DNA of 64,000 nucleotides. Origin: Saccharomycodes ludwigii (Eukaryota; Ascomycota; Saccharomycetes; Saccharomycodales; Saccharomycodaceae). Below are positions 28,463 through 37,797 of the stretch, piece by piece. Location: the NCBI RefSeq assembly GCF_020623625.1, contig NC_060202.1, positions 1,010,501 to 1,074,500 of the forward strand, given 5' to 3'. Made by a program: the position numbers and the translations under genes. Position 1 is the stretch's first letter. Every line of letters begins with the position of its first letter. Under the pieces are notes generated by a model that saw only the letters and a list, made by a program, of their open reading frames with translations, was not told the DNA's origin and ran no database searches.

Positions 28463-30712
28463 ATGCTAGATGAAAAATCAAACACTCCCCATAAAAACCT
28501 TTCAAAAAACGAATTTAATAACGGTGGAAATATGTTTTGTATTTTACAAAATTCAGTGGCTCAAATTGAAACTGGAATGAACTCTAAAAGTGTTTCTATT
28601 GGTTCAAATTCTAGTATTGCAGAGGTAGATTTAAATCATGGTAATGGCAAATCCACTACATGTGAAGAAGAAATATTCCCAGCCGATGACGACGATGACG
28701 ATGTGGTACTTGCCACACGACTACCTAACTCTTTACATACAGAATTTGAAAAGGATATAAACAATAATCCATTTGCCAAATTTGAAAAGACAAAAGATTC
28801 CATAACAGAGGAAAATACACCAAACTGGGAGGAGAAAAAACAGTCAAAATTACCAGTTACACTAATTGATTTGGAATCTTCTAGTAAAAGTGATATACCC
28901 GCCGCAAGTATTTTTTTTGAAACTACAGCTACGGCAAATACAAGCACCACATATAAAAACACAAACAACACTACAACAGTTGCTTCTGTGAATAAAAACT
29001 GCCATGAAAACTCAACACGTAATGGGGCATCACCAAATCATGTGGTTATAACTGAAGCTGTAAGAACGGGGGAAGGTCAAACAAAGAAATACATTTCGTA
29101 TAGTATTAAATATGGAAACGAACTTGTGAGGAGAAGATATAGTGATTTTGAGTTATTGCGTAATGCATTACTAAAATTATTTCCAATGATCTTAATACCA
29201 CCGATCCCCAAAAAGGAAACAATAAAAAGTTATGGGAAATCCATATATTCTTCAACTTCAAAGAGACATGGAGATCATGGAGATGGTATGGATGATGCTA
29301 GTTACATGCTACCAAGTGAAGGAATAGGGTCTATTAACTTATCACAATCTGTTATACGTGTTTCTTCTAACGACGAACTATTTATCAGACATAGAATAAG
29401 TATGTTAACCAGTTTTCTAAATCGGTTGTTGGAAAACGAAGAGATTAACAAAACAACTATAATAGCAGATTTTTTGAATCCTGAATACCACAATTATAAA
29501 GAGTTATTAAATAGTTCCTCTACTATGTGTGCTTTGCTTACTTCAAATATTTTCCAATTAAACCCTCTAGATCCAACTAATACCAATGGTATTTACAAAT
29601 ATTTACCTATACCACAGAAAAAAAACTTGACATCAAAAACTGCCACTTTTTTTTCAACAATGGGTGTGAATTATAGTTCATCTTCTACTGAAAACTCGTG
29701 CGATGAAGAATCCCCAGCGAGGATAGCCAATAATACTAATGCTGGTGTTGAGGTTGATAATAATATTAAAAAAGAGGAAACCGATGATGGAGCCATCGAT
29801 AAAAACCTTGGTAAAGATAAGAATGGACATGTCCCAGCTGGAAGAAGAAACTCTGATGACATTGATTTACACACAAATTTAGAACGGCATTTTAAGGACT
29901 ACTCTTATGTGTTAAAAAAAAACGTTTACAAGAACAGCAAGAATAACGTAAAACACTTGAAGCATCTACAAAGTGAATATAAAGAATTAAGTCAAATATG
30001 GGGTCAGTTTTCAAATCAAAGTAGTATCCTAAGAGAATCCACAAGTCTATCTTCAGATATGGCGCACATCAGTAACGCTTATGAAGAAAGCTATTTGAAT
30101 TTGCAGAGAACAGTTGGTATTTTATATTACAACATTAATGAACCTCTTTATGAATTTTGCATGATGTCCACTTCTTGTAACAAATTAATTGAATTTAGAA
30201 AATTAAAAAAGCAGCAATTAGATCAATTAAATCAAGTTATTAATGATAAAACGCAATTGTTCAACAAATTAAAATTGAAAATGAATATAACCCGAAAGGA
30301 AAACAACACTGCAAATCTTACTGAAAGTGTAAATAACAATAATGATGATAATAATAATAATAATGTTTCAAATAAAAAGAGCAGATCGTACGGTAGTATG
30401 TTTTTTAAGAAAGTGGGGGAGCTTAAAACCATCGTTAAGGAAACCGTCAATTATTCGGAACCCAACCCCAATGAACTGATGCCCAGTTTAGAACAAGAAA
30501 TAAATAGGCTATTAGAAGTACAAAAAGTGGCCCAAAAGGATTTGGATGATATCACGGAGGCTATTGAAAACAATGAAATTATAAAATACTCTTATGAGAA
30601 AAATCAGGAATTACAGGAATTGCTTATAAACTACACCAGATACATGAGAACTTACGCACAAAAAAATCTAGAGCATTGGAAAAGCGTTAAAGAAAATATG
30701 GAAAAATTTTAA
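28463..30712 (+). CDS. ATG20: Sorting nexin Atg20 (Snx42), PX-BAR
   Basis: PX-BAR sorting nexin that pairs with Snx4/Atg24 in the Cvt pathway, pexophagy and endosome-to-Golgi retrieval. It has 749 residues (about 640 in yeast). An acidic, Asn/Ser/Thr-rich N-terminus (1-185) precedes the PX domain at about residues 190-350. Its PI3P-binding motif RRYSDF is at 224-229, and LIPPIPKKE forms the Pro-rich loop. A long low-complexity insert splits the PX (roughly 268-290), and a second disordered block at about 395-465 links to the BAR-like coiled coil (residues 470-749). The BAR region is interrupted by an Asn/Asp run (NNNNDDNNNNNNVSN-like). The extra length is in these low-complexity parts. Matches YDL113C. 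Confidence 0.92.
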   Translation: MLDEKSNTPHKNLSKNEFNNGGNMFCILQNSVAQIETGMNSKSVSIGSNSSIAEVDLNHGNGKSTTCEEEIFPADDDDDDVVLATRLPNSLHTEFEKDINNNPFAKFEKTKDSITEENTPNWEEKKQSKLPVTLIDLESSSKSDIPAASIFFETTATANTSTTYKNTNNTTTVASVNKNCHENSTRNGASPNHVVITEAVRTGEGQTKKYISYSIKYGNELVRRRYSDFELLRNALLKLFPMILIPPIPKKETIKSYGKSIYSSTSKRHGDHGDGMDDASYMLPSEGIGSINLSQSVIRVSSNDELFIRHRISMLTSFLNRLLENEEINKTTIIADFLNPEYHNYKELLNSSSTMCALLTSNIFQLNPLDPTNTNGIYKYLPIPQKKNLTSKTATFFSTMGVNYSSSSTENSCDEESPARIANNTNAGVEVDNNIKKEETDDGAIDKNLGKDKNGHVPAGRRNSDDIDLHTNLERHFKDYSYVLKKNVYKNSKNNVKHLKHLQSEYKELSQIWGQFSNQSSILRESTSLSSDMAHISNAYEESYLNLQRTVGILYYNINEPLYEFCMMSTSCNKLIEFRKLKKQQLDQLNQVINDKTQLFNKLKLKMNITRKENNTANLTESVNNNNDDNNNNNVSNKKSRSYGSMFFKKVGELKTIVKETVNYSEPNPNELMPSLEQEINRLLEVQKVAQKDLDDITEAIENNEIIKYSYEKNQELQELLINYTRYMRTYAQKNLEHWKSVKENMEKF

Positions 30713-30733
30713 CCTTATGCGTTTTAATATTTA

Positions 30734-30764
<31 letters not shown>

Positions 30765-30883
30765 GTATGTACTTTGGAATGCAATACATTTATATAAATA
30801 TTATTTCATTTAAATGTTTGAACATATATATAGATAATATTTTGCTTAGCATGTTTATCTTTGCGATTTTTAAAGCTTTAATA

Positions 30884-31825
30884 TTAGATTTTTGATTTAT
30901 AAGTATCCATACTTTTATCCATACCCATAATGAATCTGGATATTGACATGTATGGCCAAGCTAAACCCTTAAATAATGGAGTTAAATTGGTATATAATGG
31001 CAGCATTAAAATGCCTTTATTATGTGCTATCGCGTTGTAGATGTCTTTGGATAAACGGTCAGGTTCTAAAACAGGAGCAATTAATGAGCATGGTGTCACA
31101 ACTCCTTCAAACATTTGTGTCTTAATTTGGCCGGGACACACCAATAAAGTTCTGATAAAGCCTGAATCACTTATTAGAGCCTTAGAGGTGGAATTTACTC
31201 TAGAACTACTTTTCCTCATTTCGATTAATTCACTTTGTAAACATTCATGTAAACAGATTAATGCACCTTTTGAACTTCCATAGGCGGTTAATTTAGCTGG
31301 CGATACTAAGCCTAAAACAGATGATATATTAACAATGACGCCCTTTTTATGGAGTAACATATCTGGTAAAAATTTATGTATTGTATAAAAGCAACTTTCA
31401 TAATTTGTTCCTATTGTATTTTCAATCTTATCATCACTAGTATTTTCAAGTTTAGTCCCTGTAACAATAGCTGCATTGTTAATTAATATCGTTACAATTC
31501 CTATTTGCTGTTCCTGGATATAATTGTATAATTCAATGATATTTTCCCATTTACTGACATTACATCTGAAATATAGGACTCTATTGTTCATACGTGAATT
31601 ACTAGACGTACTGTAAATATCTTGGGGAGGAGGAGCGATGTCAGCAATTATTATATTGTAACCCTTCTTTTTAAAAAGTTTAGCTAATTCTAATCCCAAA
31701 CCGTTAGATCCCCCTGTTATTAATACCAAATCTTCTCTAGGAGTTAGAGGTAAACCAACTAAAAACGATCCGCACTCAATTATTTGGGTTGCAATAGTGT
31801 TATATAACAAACTCGATAAGCCCAT
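30884..31825 (-). CDS. Short-chain dehydrogenase/reductase, YDL114W-like
   Basis: SDR-family oxidoreductase matching S. cerevisiae YDL114W in order, strand and size (313 versus about 308 residues); that gene has no assigned substrate. The cofactor motif TGGSNGLG is residues 37-44, following a hydrophobic N-terminal segment that may touch a membrane. NNAA replaces the usual NNAG. The Ser of the catalytic triad is in VNISSVLGLVSP, and Tyr/Lys are in AYGSSKGALICLHE (YxxxK). The layout with an N-terminal anchor resembles dehydrogenases acting on lipids or retinol-like substrates, but I do not infer a substrate. It converges with ATG20 over 171 bp rich in AT repeats. Confidence 0.88.
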   Translation of the reverse strand: MGLSSLLYNTIATQIIECGSFLVGLPLTPREDLVLITGGSNGLGLELAKLFKKKGYNIIIADIAPPPQDIYSTSSNSRMNNRVLYFRCNVSKWENIIELYNYIQEQQIGIVTILINNAAIVTGTKLENTSDDKIENTIGTNYESCFYTIHKFLPDMLLHKKGVIVNISSVLGLVSPAKLTAYGSSKGALICLHECLQSELIEMRKSSSRVNSTSKALISDSGFIRTLLVCPGQIKTQMFEGVVTPCSLIAPVLEPDRLSKDIYNAIAHNKGILMLPLYTNLTPLFKGLAWPYMSISRFIMGMDKSMDTYKSKI

Positions 31826-32422
31826 TTATATATTTATGTATATATATATATATATATTGTATATATTACTGTATGTTGTTGTTGTTTTTTTATACAAAAG
31901 TATACCTTTGGAGATTTTCTACAAATTTATATTATGTTTGTCAATATTTTTAATAATTAAAAAATTTAATGGCATAGAAATGTTAAAAAAAATTATGTGG
32001 TTTATGTAATTTTTTAATATTAAACTATTTTTTTTAAATAAAATTTTTGTTTTTAATGGCACAAAACTAAAAGTCAAAATGATAATGGCGTTTATTAACT
32101 AAAAACTATACTACTAGAAATATACGCTTTAAAAAAAAAAAAAAAAATCAATAAATATATAAAAATAAAAATAAAAAAATGAAATCTCACTTTGCTATAA
32201 AATACGCAATGTAACTATGACAACTTTTAAGTTGATAAAGTGTCAATATGGTCGATATTGATATTCAATAAATTTTCTCACTGACACTTTTCCTTTTTTT
32301 TGTTAACGTTTTTTCTTCTTTCGCTTTTATGTCGGTTTCCGTATCAAAAATAGGCTCGGATAAGCCCTTTTTTGTTAGTTTCCATTTCTTTGCCAGTTCT
32401 CCTGCAGATGCTTTTAAATTAG

Positions 32423-32454
<32 letters not shown>

Positions 32455-32541
32455 TTCTCTTTCTCTTTTGGATAAACATTGACATTACAACAATCTGAAG
32501 AAAAATAAAACTACATAATTACAAACAGCGTTATTGATACT
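31826..32541. promoter_or_regulatory. Divergent promoter YDL114W-like / IWR1
   Basis: 716 bp, no gene. An AT array is at about 31836-31858, A15 near 32132-32147, and T-rich runs at about 32422-32458 before IWR1. No factor site stands out. Confidence 0.5.
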
Positions 32542-33609
32542 ATGAATAAAAATGTTGCCTCACCAAGTGTAATTCGTATTAAAAGAAGAAGAGATGAAGA
32601 TTCTTTGCAGGCTCTACTTTTGGAAACGGCCAGGAATAGTAAAAGGGGTAAATATGTTTTCAAATTATCTAAGACTGTAGACACTAAAAATGATGCCAGT
32701 CACCTTCACAATAACAATAAATATTCCTTGAATTCTTATACTGATACTGATAATAATCCATCTTATAGAGAAACTCCCGTTTTGGAATCAACGTCAGCTG
32801 CGCATACCTACATTTTAGCTAAGTCTCGACTACAAGAAATTGCTACTACATCAACAAAACTTAAACCAGAAGTTAATGAGCTATTGCAAGAATATTTACA
32901 AACAAATGAAAATGTGGCATCCACCGCTACCTCGGATACACTGTGTAACAATATGTTAAGTATTGAATATGTCTATGATATTTATGTTAAACAAAAAATC
33001 AGTCAAGAAGACGACTTTTTGTTTGATAAAAATACAATGGGGTATGTTCGAATAATGGAAGATGACTTGATCCCTGATGAAGAATCTGATTTAGAAGAAA
33101 GACAGATCTTATCAGATGACGAGGATTCGAATACTGAAGACTTTTATAGAAATGATTATCCAGAGGATGAGGATGACGACAGATCCATCGTTTTTGGAGA
33201 TCATGAGGAGAAAGTAGCAGAAGAAACAAATTTCTTCAGATATGGTCATGATCACGAACTTGAAATTGCAAATAATAACGGTTCCATTGGGATATCATAT
33301 GACCGAATCTATGATCAATATAACAATAGTAGTAACAATGGTCAAGGGTCATTTTTAGATTCTATAAGATTCAATCGTGGTGCCAATGGATATGAAGATG
33401 ACCGTGGTAGCGAGGGGAAAGTTGATAATTTGTACGACGAGTCAAGTTATAACACTGACTACGAATATGATGGGGAAGAGGAAGAAGACAGTAGTAAAAT
33501 AGATTTCCCACGAAACCAATTCTTTGCTACTGATAGAGATGATCCATTAGCAATTCATAGAGACAAAATTATGAACAAATTGCAAAAAATTATAGACAAG
33601 AGCAAATAA
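32542..33609 (+). CDS. IWR1: RNA polymerase II nuclear import factor Iwr1
   Basis: Adaptor that binds assembled RNA polymerase II in the cytoplasm and carries its own import signal for importin-alpha. It has 355 residues, near the yeast length. The conserved N-terminal signal is VIRIKRRRDEDSLQALLLE (basic cluster at residues 12-17). The middle and C-terminus are strongly acidic, with the conserved block YDIYVKQKISQEDDFLFDKN and, later, SSYNTDYEYDGEEEEDSSK and FPRNQFF. In S. cerevisiae this gene has a small intron near its 5' end; here the N-terminal signal and body are in one uninterrupted frame. Matches YDL115C. Confidence 0.94.
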   Translation: MNKNVASPSVIRIKRRRDEDSLQALLLETARNSKRGKYVFKLSKTVDTKNDASHLHNNNKYSLNSYTDTDNNPSYRETPVLESTSAAHTYILAKSRLQEIATTSTKLKPEVNELLQEYLQTNENVASTATSDTLCNNMLSIEYVYDIYVKQKISQEDDFLFDKNTMGYVRIMEDDLIPDEESDLEERQILSDDEDSNTEDFYRNDYPEDEDDDRSIVFGDHEEKVAEETNFFRYGHDHELEIANNNGSIGISYDRIYDQYNNSSNNGQGSFLDSIRFNRGANGYEDDRGSEGKVDNLYDESSYNTDYEYDGEEEEDSSKIDFPRNQFFATDRDDPLAIHRDKIMNKLQKIIDKSK

Positions 33610-33650
33610 TTAGTTTCACCAATTTGTATATATAAGGTGACGGTTTGTGT

Positions 33651-33664
33651 AAGTTGTGGGTGCT
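33651..33664 (-). promoter_or_regulatory. Possible Rap1-like site upstream of RPL9
   Basis: Read on the minus strand, AGCACCCACAACTT shares the CACCCACA core with the Rap1 consensus ACACCCRYACAYM but not its ends. It lies about 455 bp from the ATG, at the far end of the usual range. One imperfect site only. Confidence 0.2.
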
Positions 33665-33932
33665 GTCACAAATAATAGTTTTAAAGTTGTACGGCTTTTC
33701 TAAAAAGATGCAAAAATAAATATTAAAAAAAAAAAACAAAAAAAGTTAATTTTTTTCTAATAAATTTTTTTTTTTTTTAATATTTTTTTTTTCCTGTTTA
33801 AAATCATCATTTTCCATAAAAAATTTTTCCTTCTAAACAAAAAACTTTTTTCCAAGCTGGATAAAATGTTAATTTGGTAAATTTACCGAGACTTTTTTTT
33901 TTTTTTTTTTTTTTTTGTCGATTATCATTTTT

Positions 33933-33941
33933 CATTTTCCG

Positions 33942-33975
<34 letters not shown>

Positions 33976-34002
33976 GTTTTCCATTTTCCATTTTCCATTC
34001 TC
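33933..34002 (+). repeat. Heptamer CATTTTC tandem array (10 units)
   Basis: Ten head-to-tail 7-bp units, seven CATTTTC, two CGTTTTC and one CATTCTC, flanked by long T runs. It stands 116 bp upstream of the RPL9 start. Confidence 0.95.
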
Positions 34003-34118
34003 CAAATTTTTTTTTTTTTTTTCAATGCTACAGTTGAAGTCGTTCGTACTTTGACAGCGTAATCCCTTTAATTTTTGTAAAAGAAAAGAAACTTACAGGT
34101 TCTGTAGAAACTAGCACA

Positions 34119-34694
34119 ATGAAGTACATTCAAACTGATCAAGTCTTAGATATTCCAGAAGGTGTCGTCGTCAACATCAAATCCAGAAACATTAAAGTTA
34201 CTGGTCCAAGAGGTACTTTGACCAAGAACTTAAAACATGTTGATGTTACTTTCACTAAGATTAGCAACCAGCAAATCAGAATTACTGTCCACAATGGTGA
34301 CAGAAAGCATGTTGCTGCTTTGAGAACCGTTAAGTCTTTGATTTCCAACATGATTACTGGTGTTACCAAGGGTTACAAATACAAGATGAGATATGTTTAT
34401 GCGCATTTCCCAATCAACGTTAACGTTATTGAAAAAGATGGTGCTAAATTCGTTGAAATCAGAAACTACTTGGGTGACAAGAAGGTCAGATTGGTTCCAG
34501 TCAGAGAAGGTGTTACTATTGAGTTCTCCACTGTCCAAAAGGATGAAATGATCTTGACTGGTAACTCTGTTGAGAATGTTTCTCAAAACGCTGCTGATAT
34601 TCAGCAAGTCTGTAGGGCCAGAAATAAGGATATCCGTAAATTTTTGGATGGTATTTATGTTTCCGAAAAGGGTGTTGTTGTTGAAGAAGAATAA
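34119..34694 (+). CDS. RPL9: 60S ribosomal protein uL6 (Rpl9)
   Basis: Large-subunit protein uL6, near the sarcin-ricin loop and factor-binding site. It has 191 residues, exactly the yeast length. It opens MKYIQTDQVLDIPEGVVV and carries the two L6 folds, with GPRGTLTKNLKHVDVTF, RTVKSLISNMITGVTKGYKY, YAHFPINVNV and RNYLGDKKVRLV. The C-terminal RARNKDIRKFLDGIYVSEKG is also clear. Codons are visibly more biased than in the neighbours (GGT, GTT/GTC, AAG, TTG), as for a highly expressed gene. It is intronless, as in S. cerevisiae. The yeast copies are RPL9A (YGL147C, same place) and RPL9B. Confidence 0.98.
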   Translation: MKYIQTDQVLDIPEGVVVNIKSRNIKVTGPRGTLTKNLKHVDVTFTKISNQQIRITVHNGDRKHVAALRTVKSLISNMITGVTKGYKYKMRYVYAHFPINVNVIEKDGAKFVEIRNYLGDKKVRLVPVREGVTIEFSTVQKDEMILTGNSVENVSQNAADIQQVCRARNKDIRKFLDGIYVSEKGVVVEEE

Positions 34695-35064
34695 ATCATT
34701 TAATTAACATATAACGGATAATAATAATAATATAATTTGTTTTTTGTTTTTTATCGTTTAAATAAGTGATTATATATACTCTTAATTAATACTTTGATAT
34801 CATGCCTTTTTTTTTTTTTTTTTTATTTTTTTTTTTAAGTAGACTTATCTCTAAGCTGTCCAATTATTGAACTCTCTTTACCTCCTGCGTTGTAACTTGT
34901 ATAGGTTGTGAAATCTCCTAATGAAGTAATCTAAAAGGTGGTAATCAATCAAAATACAAAATAAATATGAACGGTTTTTAAAATATCTATGGCAAAATGA
35001 TAGTTGGTTTATCATGCCAGGCGTGTTAATATACGAATCAAATAAATATATTTCTATTTAACGT
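34695..35064. other. Intergenic between convergent RPL9 and NUP84
   Basis: 370 bp between two 3' ends. T18 is at 34807-34824, followed by a further T run. TATATA-type elements near 34772 and 35047 could serve as polyadenylation signals. No gene seen. Confidence 0.5.
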
Positions 35065-37341
35065 TTATATCATTTTTCCAATAGTAATTGATGATTTTGC
35101 AACCAAGTCCAAAAACTCTTTTAACTTGCCACTAGCTAAAAACAATGTATACATTTTGTAATGCTCATTAGCAACTAATGTTGCCAAAGATAATGCTTCA
35201 TGAGCAAATCTATCTATATTTAAAGCTTTCGATGCACTCATTAGTTCCTTGTGTAATTCAATAACCAAAAAGGGAACATAAAATGCCCTAATATCAAAAA
35301 TTATACCAGCATCGTTTATGTTTTGTAATCCGGTTAAAAACGAATGGGTTAGCTTGTAAAAAGTCTGTGAAAAATCTTGGAATTGTTTTATCAAAGTTGG
35401 TAAATTGGATTGCGCATTTAAATTTAAAGATTGCTTTTGCCAAGTTTTACGTTTCTTTAAGGCGTTAACCAACAACTTGTAATTTAATATCTCTTTCACT
35501 TTGGCATCCTTTTCGTCACCTTGCAACATAGGCAGCTTGCTTAAATTATAGTTATTTATATTGGAATTAATATCAATGCTATCAAATAAAACAGCCACTG
35601 ATTCAACCCTACCATTGAGTAAAAATCGTCTGCTAGCAGCTATTATTGCTTCTAAAACATCTACCGACAATTGGGCCTTTTCTAGCCAAAGAACACTGTT
35701 AATAATTTTTTTATCAACATCTGTTACTACAGTAGAAATTGCAACATCCTTGCCTGACTGATAATGTGAAGCAGTTTCATCAAAAACCTTTTGAGCAGTT
35801 ATTCTAATAACATTGTTCATAGGTATATTCAAAGCAGTGCTTAGTTGAATTTGTTCATTTTTTAAAACGTCAGAGTATATAGATGTTAAAAAATAGGAAT
35901 AAGTTTCTAGCAAAGAATCTTCATCCAAAAATTTAACATATATTGGAATATATTCATAAAGTTCATACATGCTTAGTATACTAACGTATGCCGAAATTAG
36001 TTTTGAAAAACTCTGCTCATCAACAGCGGACGGAAAAACAACTTTGGTAATAATATATAAATGAGTTAAAATTCTTAACAAGTATGATTCTTTGAAAATA
36101 TAATCAGTTTGTTCGTCACCAGCCGCATTTTGTTCTTCGTAGTGGTGGGGCTTCCCAACGGCTTCTAACAATTTAACGACAAAATTCTTTGCTATACTCT
36201 GTACATTGTTCATTATAACAGAGCCCATTAGAATTCTAATTGGATGACTGCTTTCTGTGTAACATTTAGTAGAAATTGTATCCAAAATTTGTTGTACACT
36301 TAGTTCATTTGATGGAGCAATTAGTATTAAGTCATTGGCAGCAATTCTGCCATTAGACAACAAATAGTTCTCAATAGAAGAATTCCACAATTCGTTTAAA
36401 TATAAAAGTAAGTGTACATCCCAATCATGAACCTCAAGGTCCGCATCAATATGTGTTGCATCGCCAGCCAAAAATCTGTAAATATTTGCTTCATACTTAT
36501 CAATTTTCGGATTTTTTGATAATGCATACACTGTTCTTCTCCATAAAGCTTTTCTAGCACAACCACTGGGACCATCGTTATTGTCAACGATAGCAGTTTC
36601 GTTATTAGACAAAGTGATTTGTGTATCGATGGAGGGATCAAAGTATTCCTCTAAACCACACATAATCATGCTTAAAGTTAAGTTGTCACACAATTCACAT
36701 TCCTCACGAGCTTGATCGTAATTACCAGACAAAAGCAATTGATAGATATACTTATGAAAAATAGAATCCCTTTTTCTATCTTCCGGATCAAGTTCTTTGG
36801 TTGGATTACGTAGTGGATAATCGGTATCACAACTGGAAAAATTCCCATTAATAACAGAATTAATCCATTTTGAAGTTGGTAAATTATCTGGTTTTTCGAC
36901 TTTTTTTAAATTTTGTTGAACCCAACACATGATAAGCCATATTTCATATAATTCTTTGTTGTTATTAAGTAATTCTTTCTTAAATACCAAATCAGAATTA
37001 TAATCATAAACTGATAAATCTTCTTTCAAATAATCATCAGAACAACAAGTACTTCTAAACGAAAATAATAGTTCTACTAAATGCCATAGTTTTGTCTCTA
37101 AAGTCCAATTTTCACAAACAATCCTGTTATTACAGGTAGATAATGCTTGTGTACCACTTAAGGATCTAAACTCACAAAGCAAGGTATCAAATATATCGAC
37201 GCCATGGTGTTCTTCATTTTCTGGGCCTTGCTGTTTCTGCTTAGCGTTTAGACTATTGATTTCATAATCTTTCAAACTTTGAGCAAAATCAATTAATGAT
37301 TGCTTATTATTATCATTAGTATTAATAGTTGAAAACGACAT
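35065..37341 (-). CDS. NUP84: Nuclear pore Y-complex subunit Nup84
   Basis: Scaffold nucleoporin (Nup107 in animals) of the Y-shaped complex that coats the pore membrane. It has 758 residues (about 726 in yeast), wholly helical in look. Recognisable parts are WTLETKLWHLVELLFSFRST near residue 80, the central RDSIFHKYIYQLLLSGNYDQ repeat, CARKALWRRTVYAL, and the C-terminal LIKQFQDFSQTFYKLTH region that contacts Nup133. The end reads LASGKLKEFLDLVAKSSITI. No FG repeats are present, as expected. Tandem with CYK3 on the same strand. Matches YDL116W. Confidence 0.95.
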   Translation of the reverse strand: MSFSTINTNDNNKQSLIDFAQSLKDYEINSLNAKQKQQGPENEEHHGVDIFDTLLCEFRSLSGTQALSTCNNRIVCENWTLETKLWHLVELLFSFRSTCCSDDYLKEDLSVYDYNSDLVFKKELLNNNKELYEIWLIMCWVQQNLKKVEKPDNLPTSKWINSVINGNFSSCDTDYPLRNPTKELDPEDRKRDSIFHKYIYQLLLSGNYDQAREECELCDNLTLSMIMCGLEEYFDPSIDTQITLSNNETAIVDNNDGPSGCARKALWRRTVYALSKNPKIDKYEANIYRFLAGDATHIDADLEVHDWDVHLLLYLNELWNSSIENYLLSNGRIAANDLILIAPSNELSVQQILDTISTKCYTESSHPIRILMGSVIMNNVQSIAKNFVVKLLEAVGKPHHYEEQNAAGDEQTDYIFKESYLLRILTHLYIITKVVFPSAVDEQSFSKLISAYVSILSMYELYEYIPIYVKFLDEDSLLETYSYFLTSIYSDVLKNEQIQLSTALNIPMNNVIRITAQKVFDETASHYQSGKDVAISTVVTDVDKKIINSVLWLEKAQLSVDVLEAIIAASRRFLLNGRVESVAVLFDSIDINSNINNYNLSKLPMLQGDEKDAKVKEILNYKLLVNALKKRKTWQKQSLNLNAQSNLPTLIKQFQDFSQTFYKLTHSFLTGLQNINDAGIIFDIRAFYVPFLVIELHKELMSASKALNIDRFAHEALSLATLVANEHYKMYTLFLASGKLKEFLDLVAKSSITIGKMI

Positions 37342-37604
37342 TTTTTTTTTTTTTTTTAAGTTGATGAGATTTTTTAAGTATAAGCCTTACACTATAAGCC
37401 TCTATATGCCTGATTTTTTGTCTTTCTTTGTTTTGTTTTGTCCTTTTTACTATTCTTGTTACTATATGTTATGCTAAGTGAAAACTATTATAAAAGTTCA
37501 TAAAATAATATATATCGAGTAAATAAAACAAAAGATATGCTATAAACAAATTCAGAAAAAGGAAAAAAAAAAAAAAAAAAAAAATCGCCTTTCATTCCAA
37601 AAAA

Positions 37605-37635
<31 letters not shown>

Positions 37636-37797
37636 CCTTTTTCAACTTAAAAATACTATTCTTTTTGTCATAACTATATTATAAATACATTCGTTATACC
37701 ATTTACATACGTTTAGTATATTTTTAAACATAAACACAGTTCCTTTATATAGATACACATACATAACCATTGTTAAAGGATGAAGATATATCGTGCT
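37342..37797. promoter_or_regulatory. NUP84 promoter and CYK3 3' flank
   Basis: 456 bp, no gene. A run of about 22 A lies at 37563-37584 and a run of about 25 T at 37611-37635, close enough to form an A/T hairpin or a cruciform. T15 at about 37340-37358 sits directly before the NUP84 ATG. Confidence 0.55.

Larger units (their letters stand above)
33610..34118. promoter_or_regulatory. RPL9 promoter region
   Basis: 509 bp between IWR1 and RPL9. It has a GGGTG-containing site at 33651-33664, runs of A and T at 33724-33795, T23 at 33894-33916, the ten-unit heptamer array at 33933-34002, then T14-16 at 34009-34022. T-rich tracts close to the start are usual in yeast ribosomal-protein promoters. 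Confidence 0.6.

Noticed and set aside
33807-34025. Minus-strand frame of repeated ENGKWKM-type heptapeptides
   Set aside because: It is the translation of the 7-bp minisatellite plus A/T runs, not a gene.
34091-34118. Splice-acceptor-like TTACAG/TGTAG before RPL9, suggesting a 5' UTR intron
   Set aside because: No GTATGT donor or TACTAAC branch site upstream in the gap, and yeast RPL9 genes lack introns.
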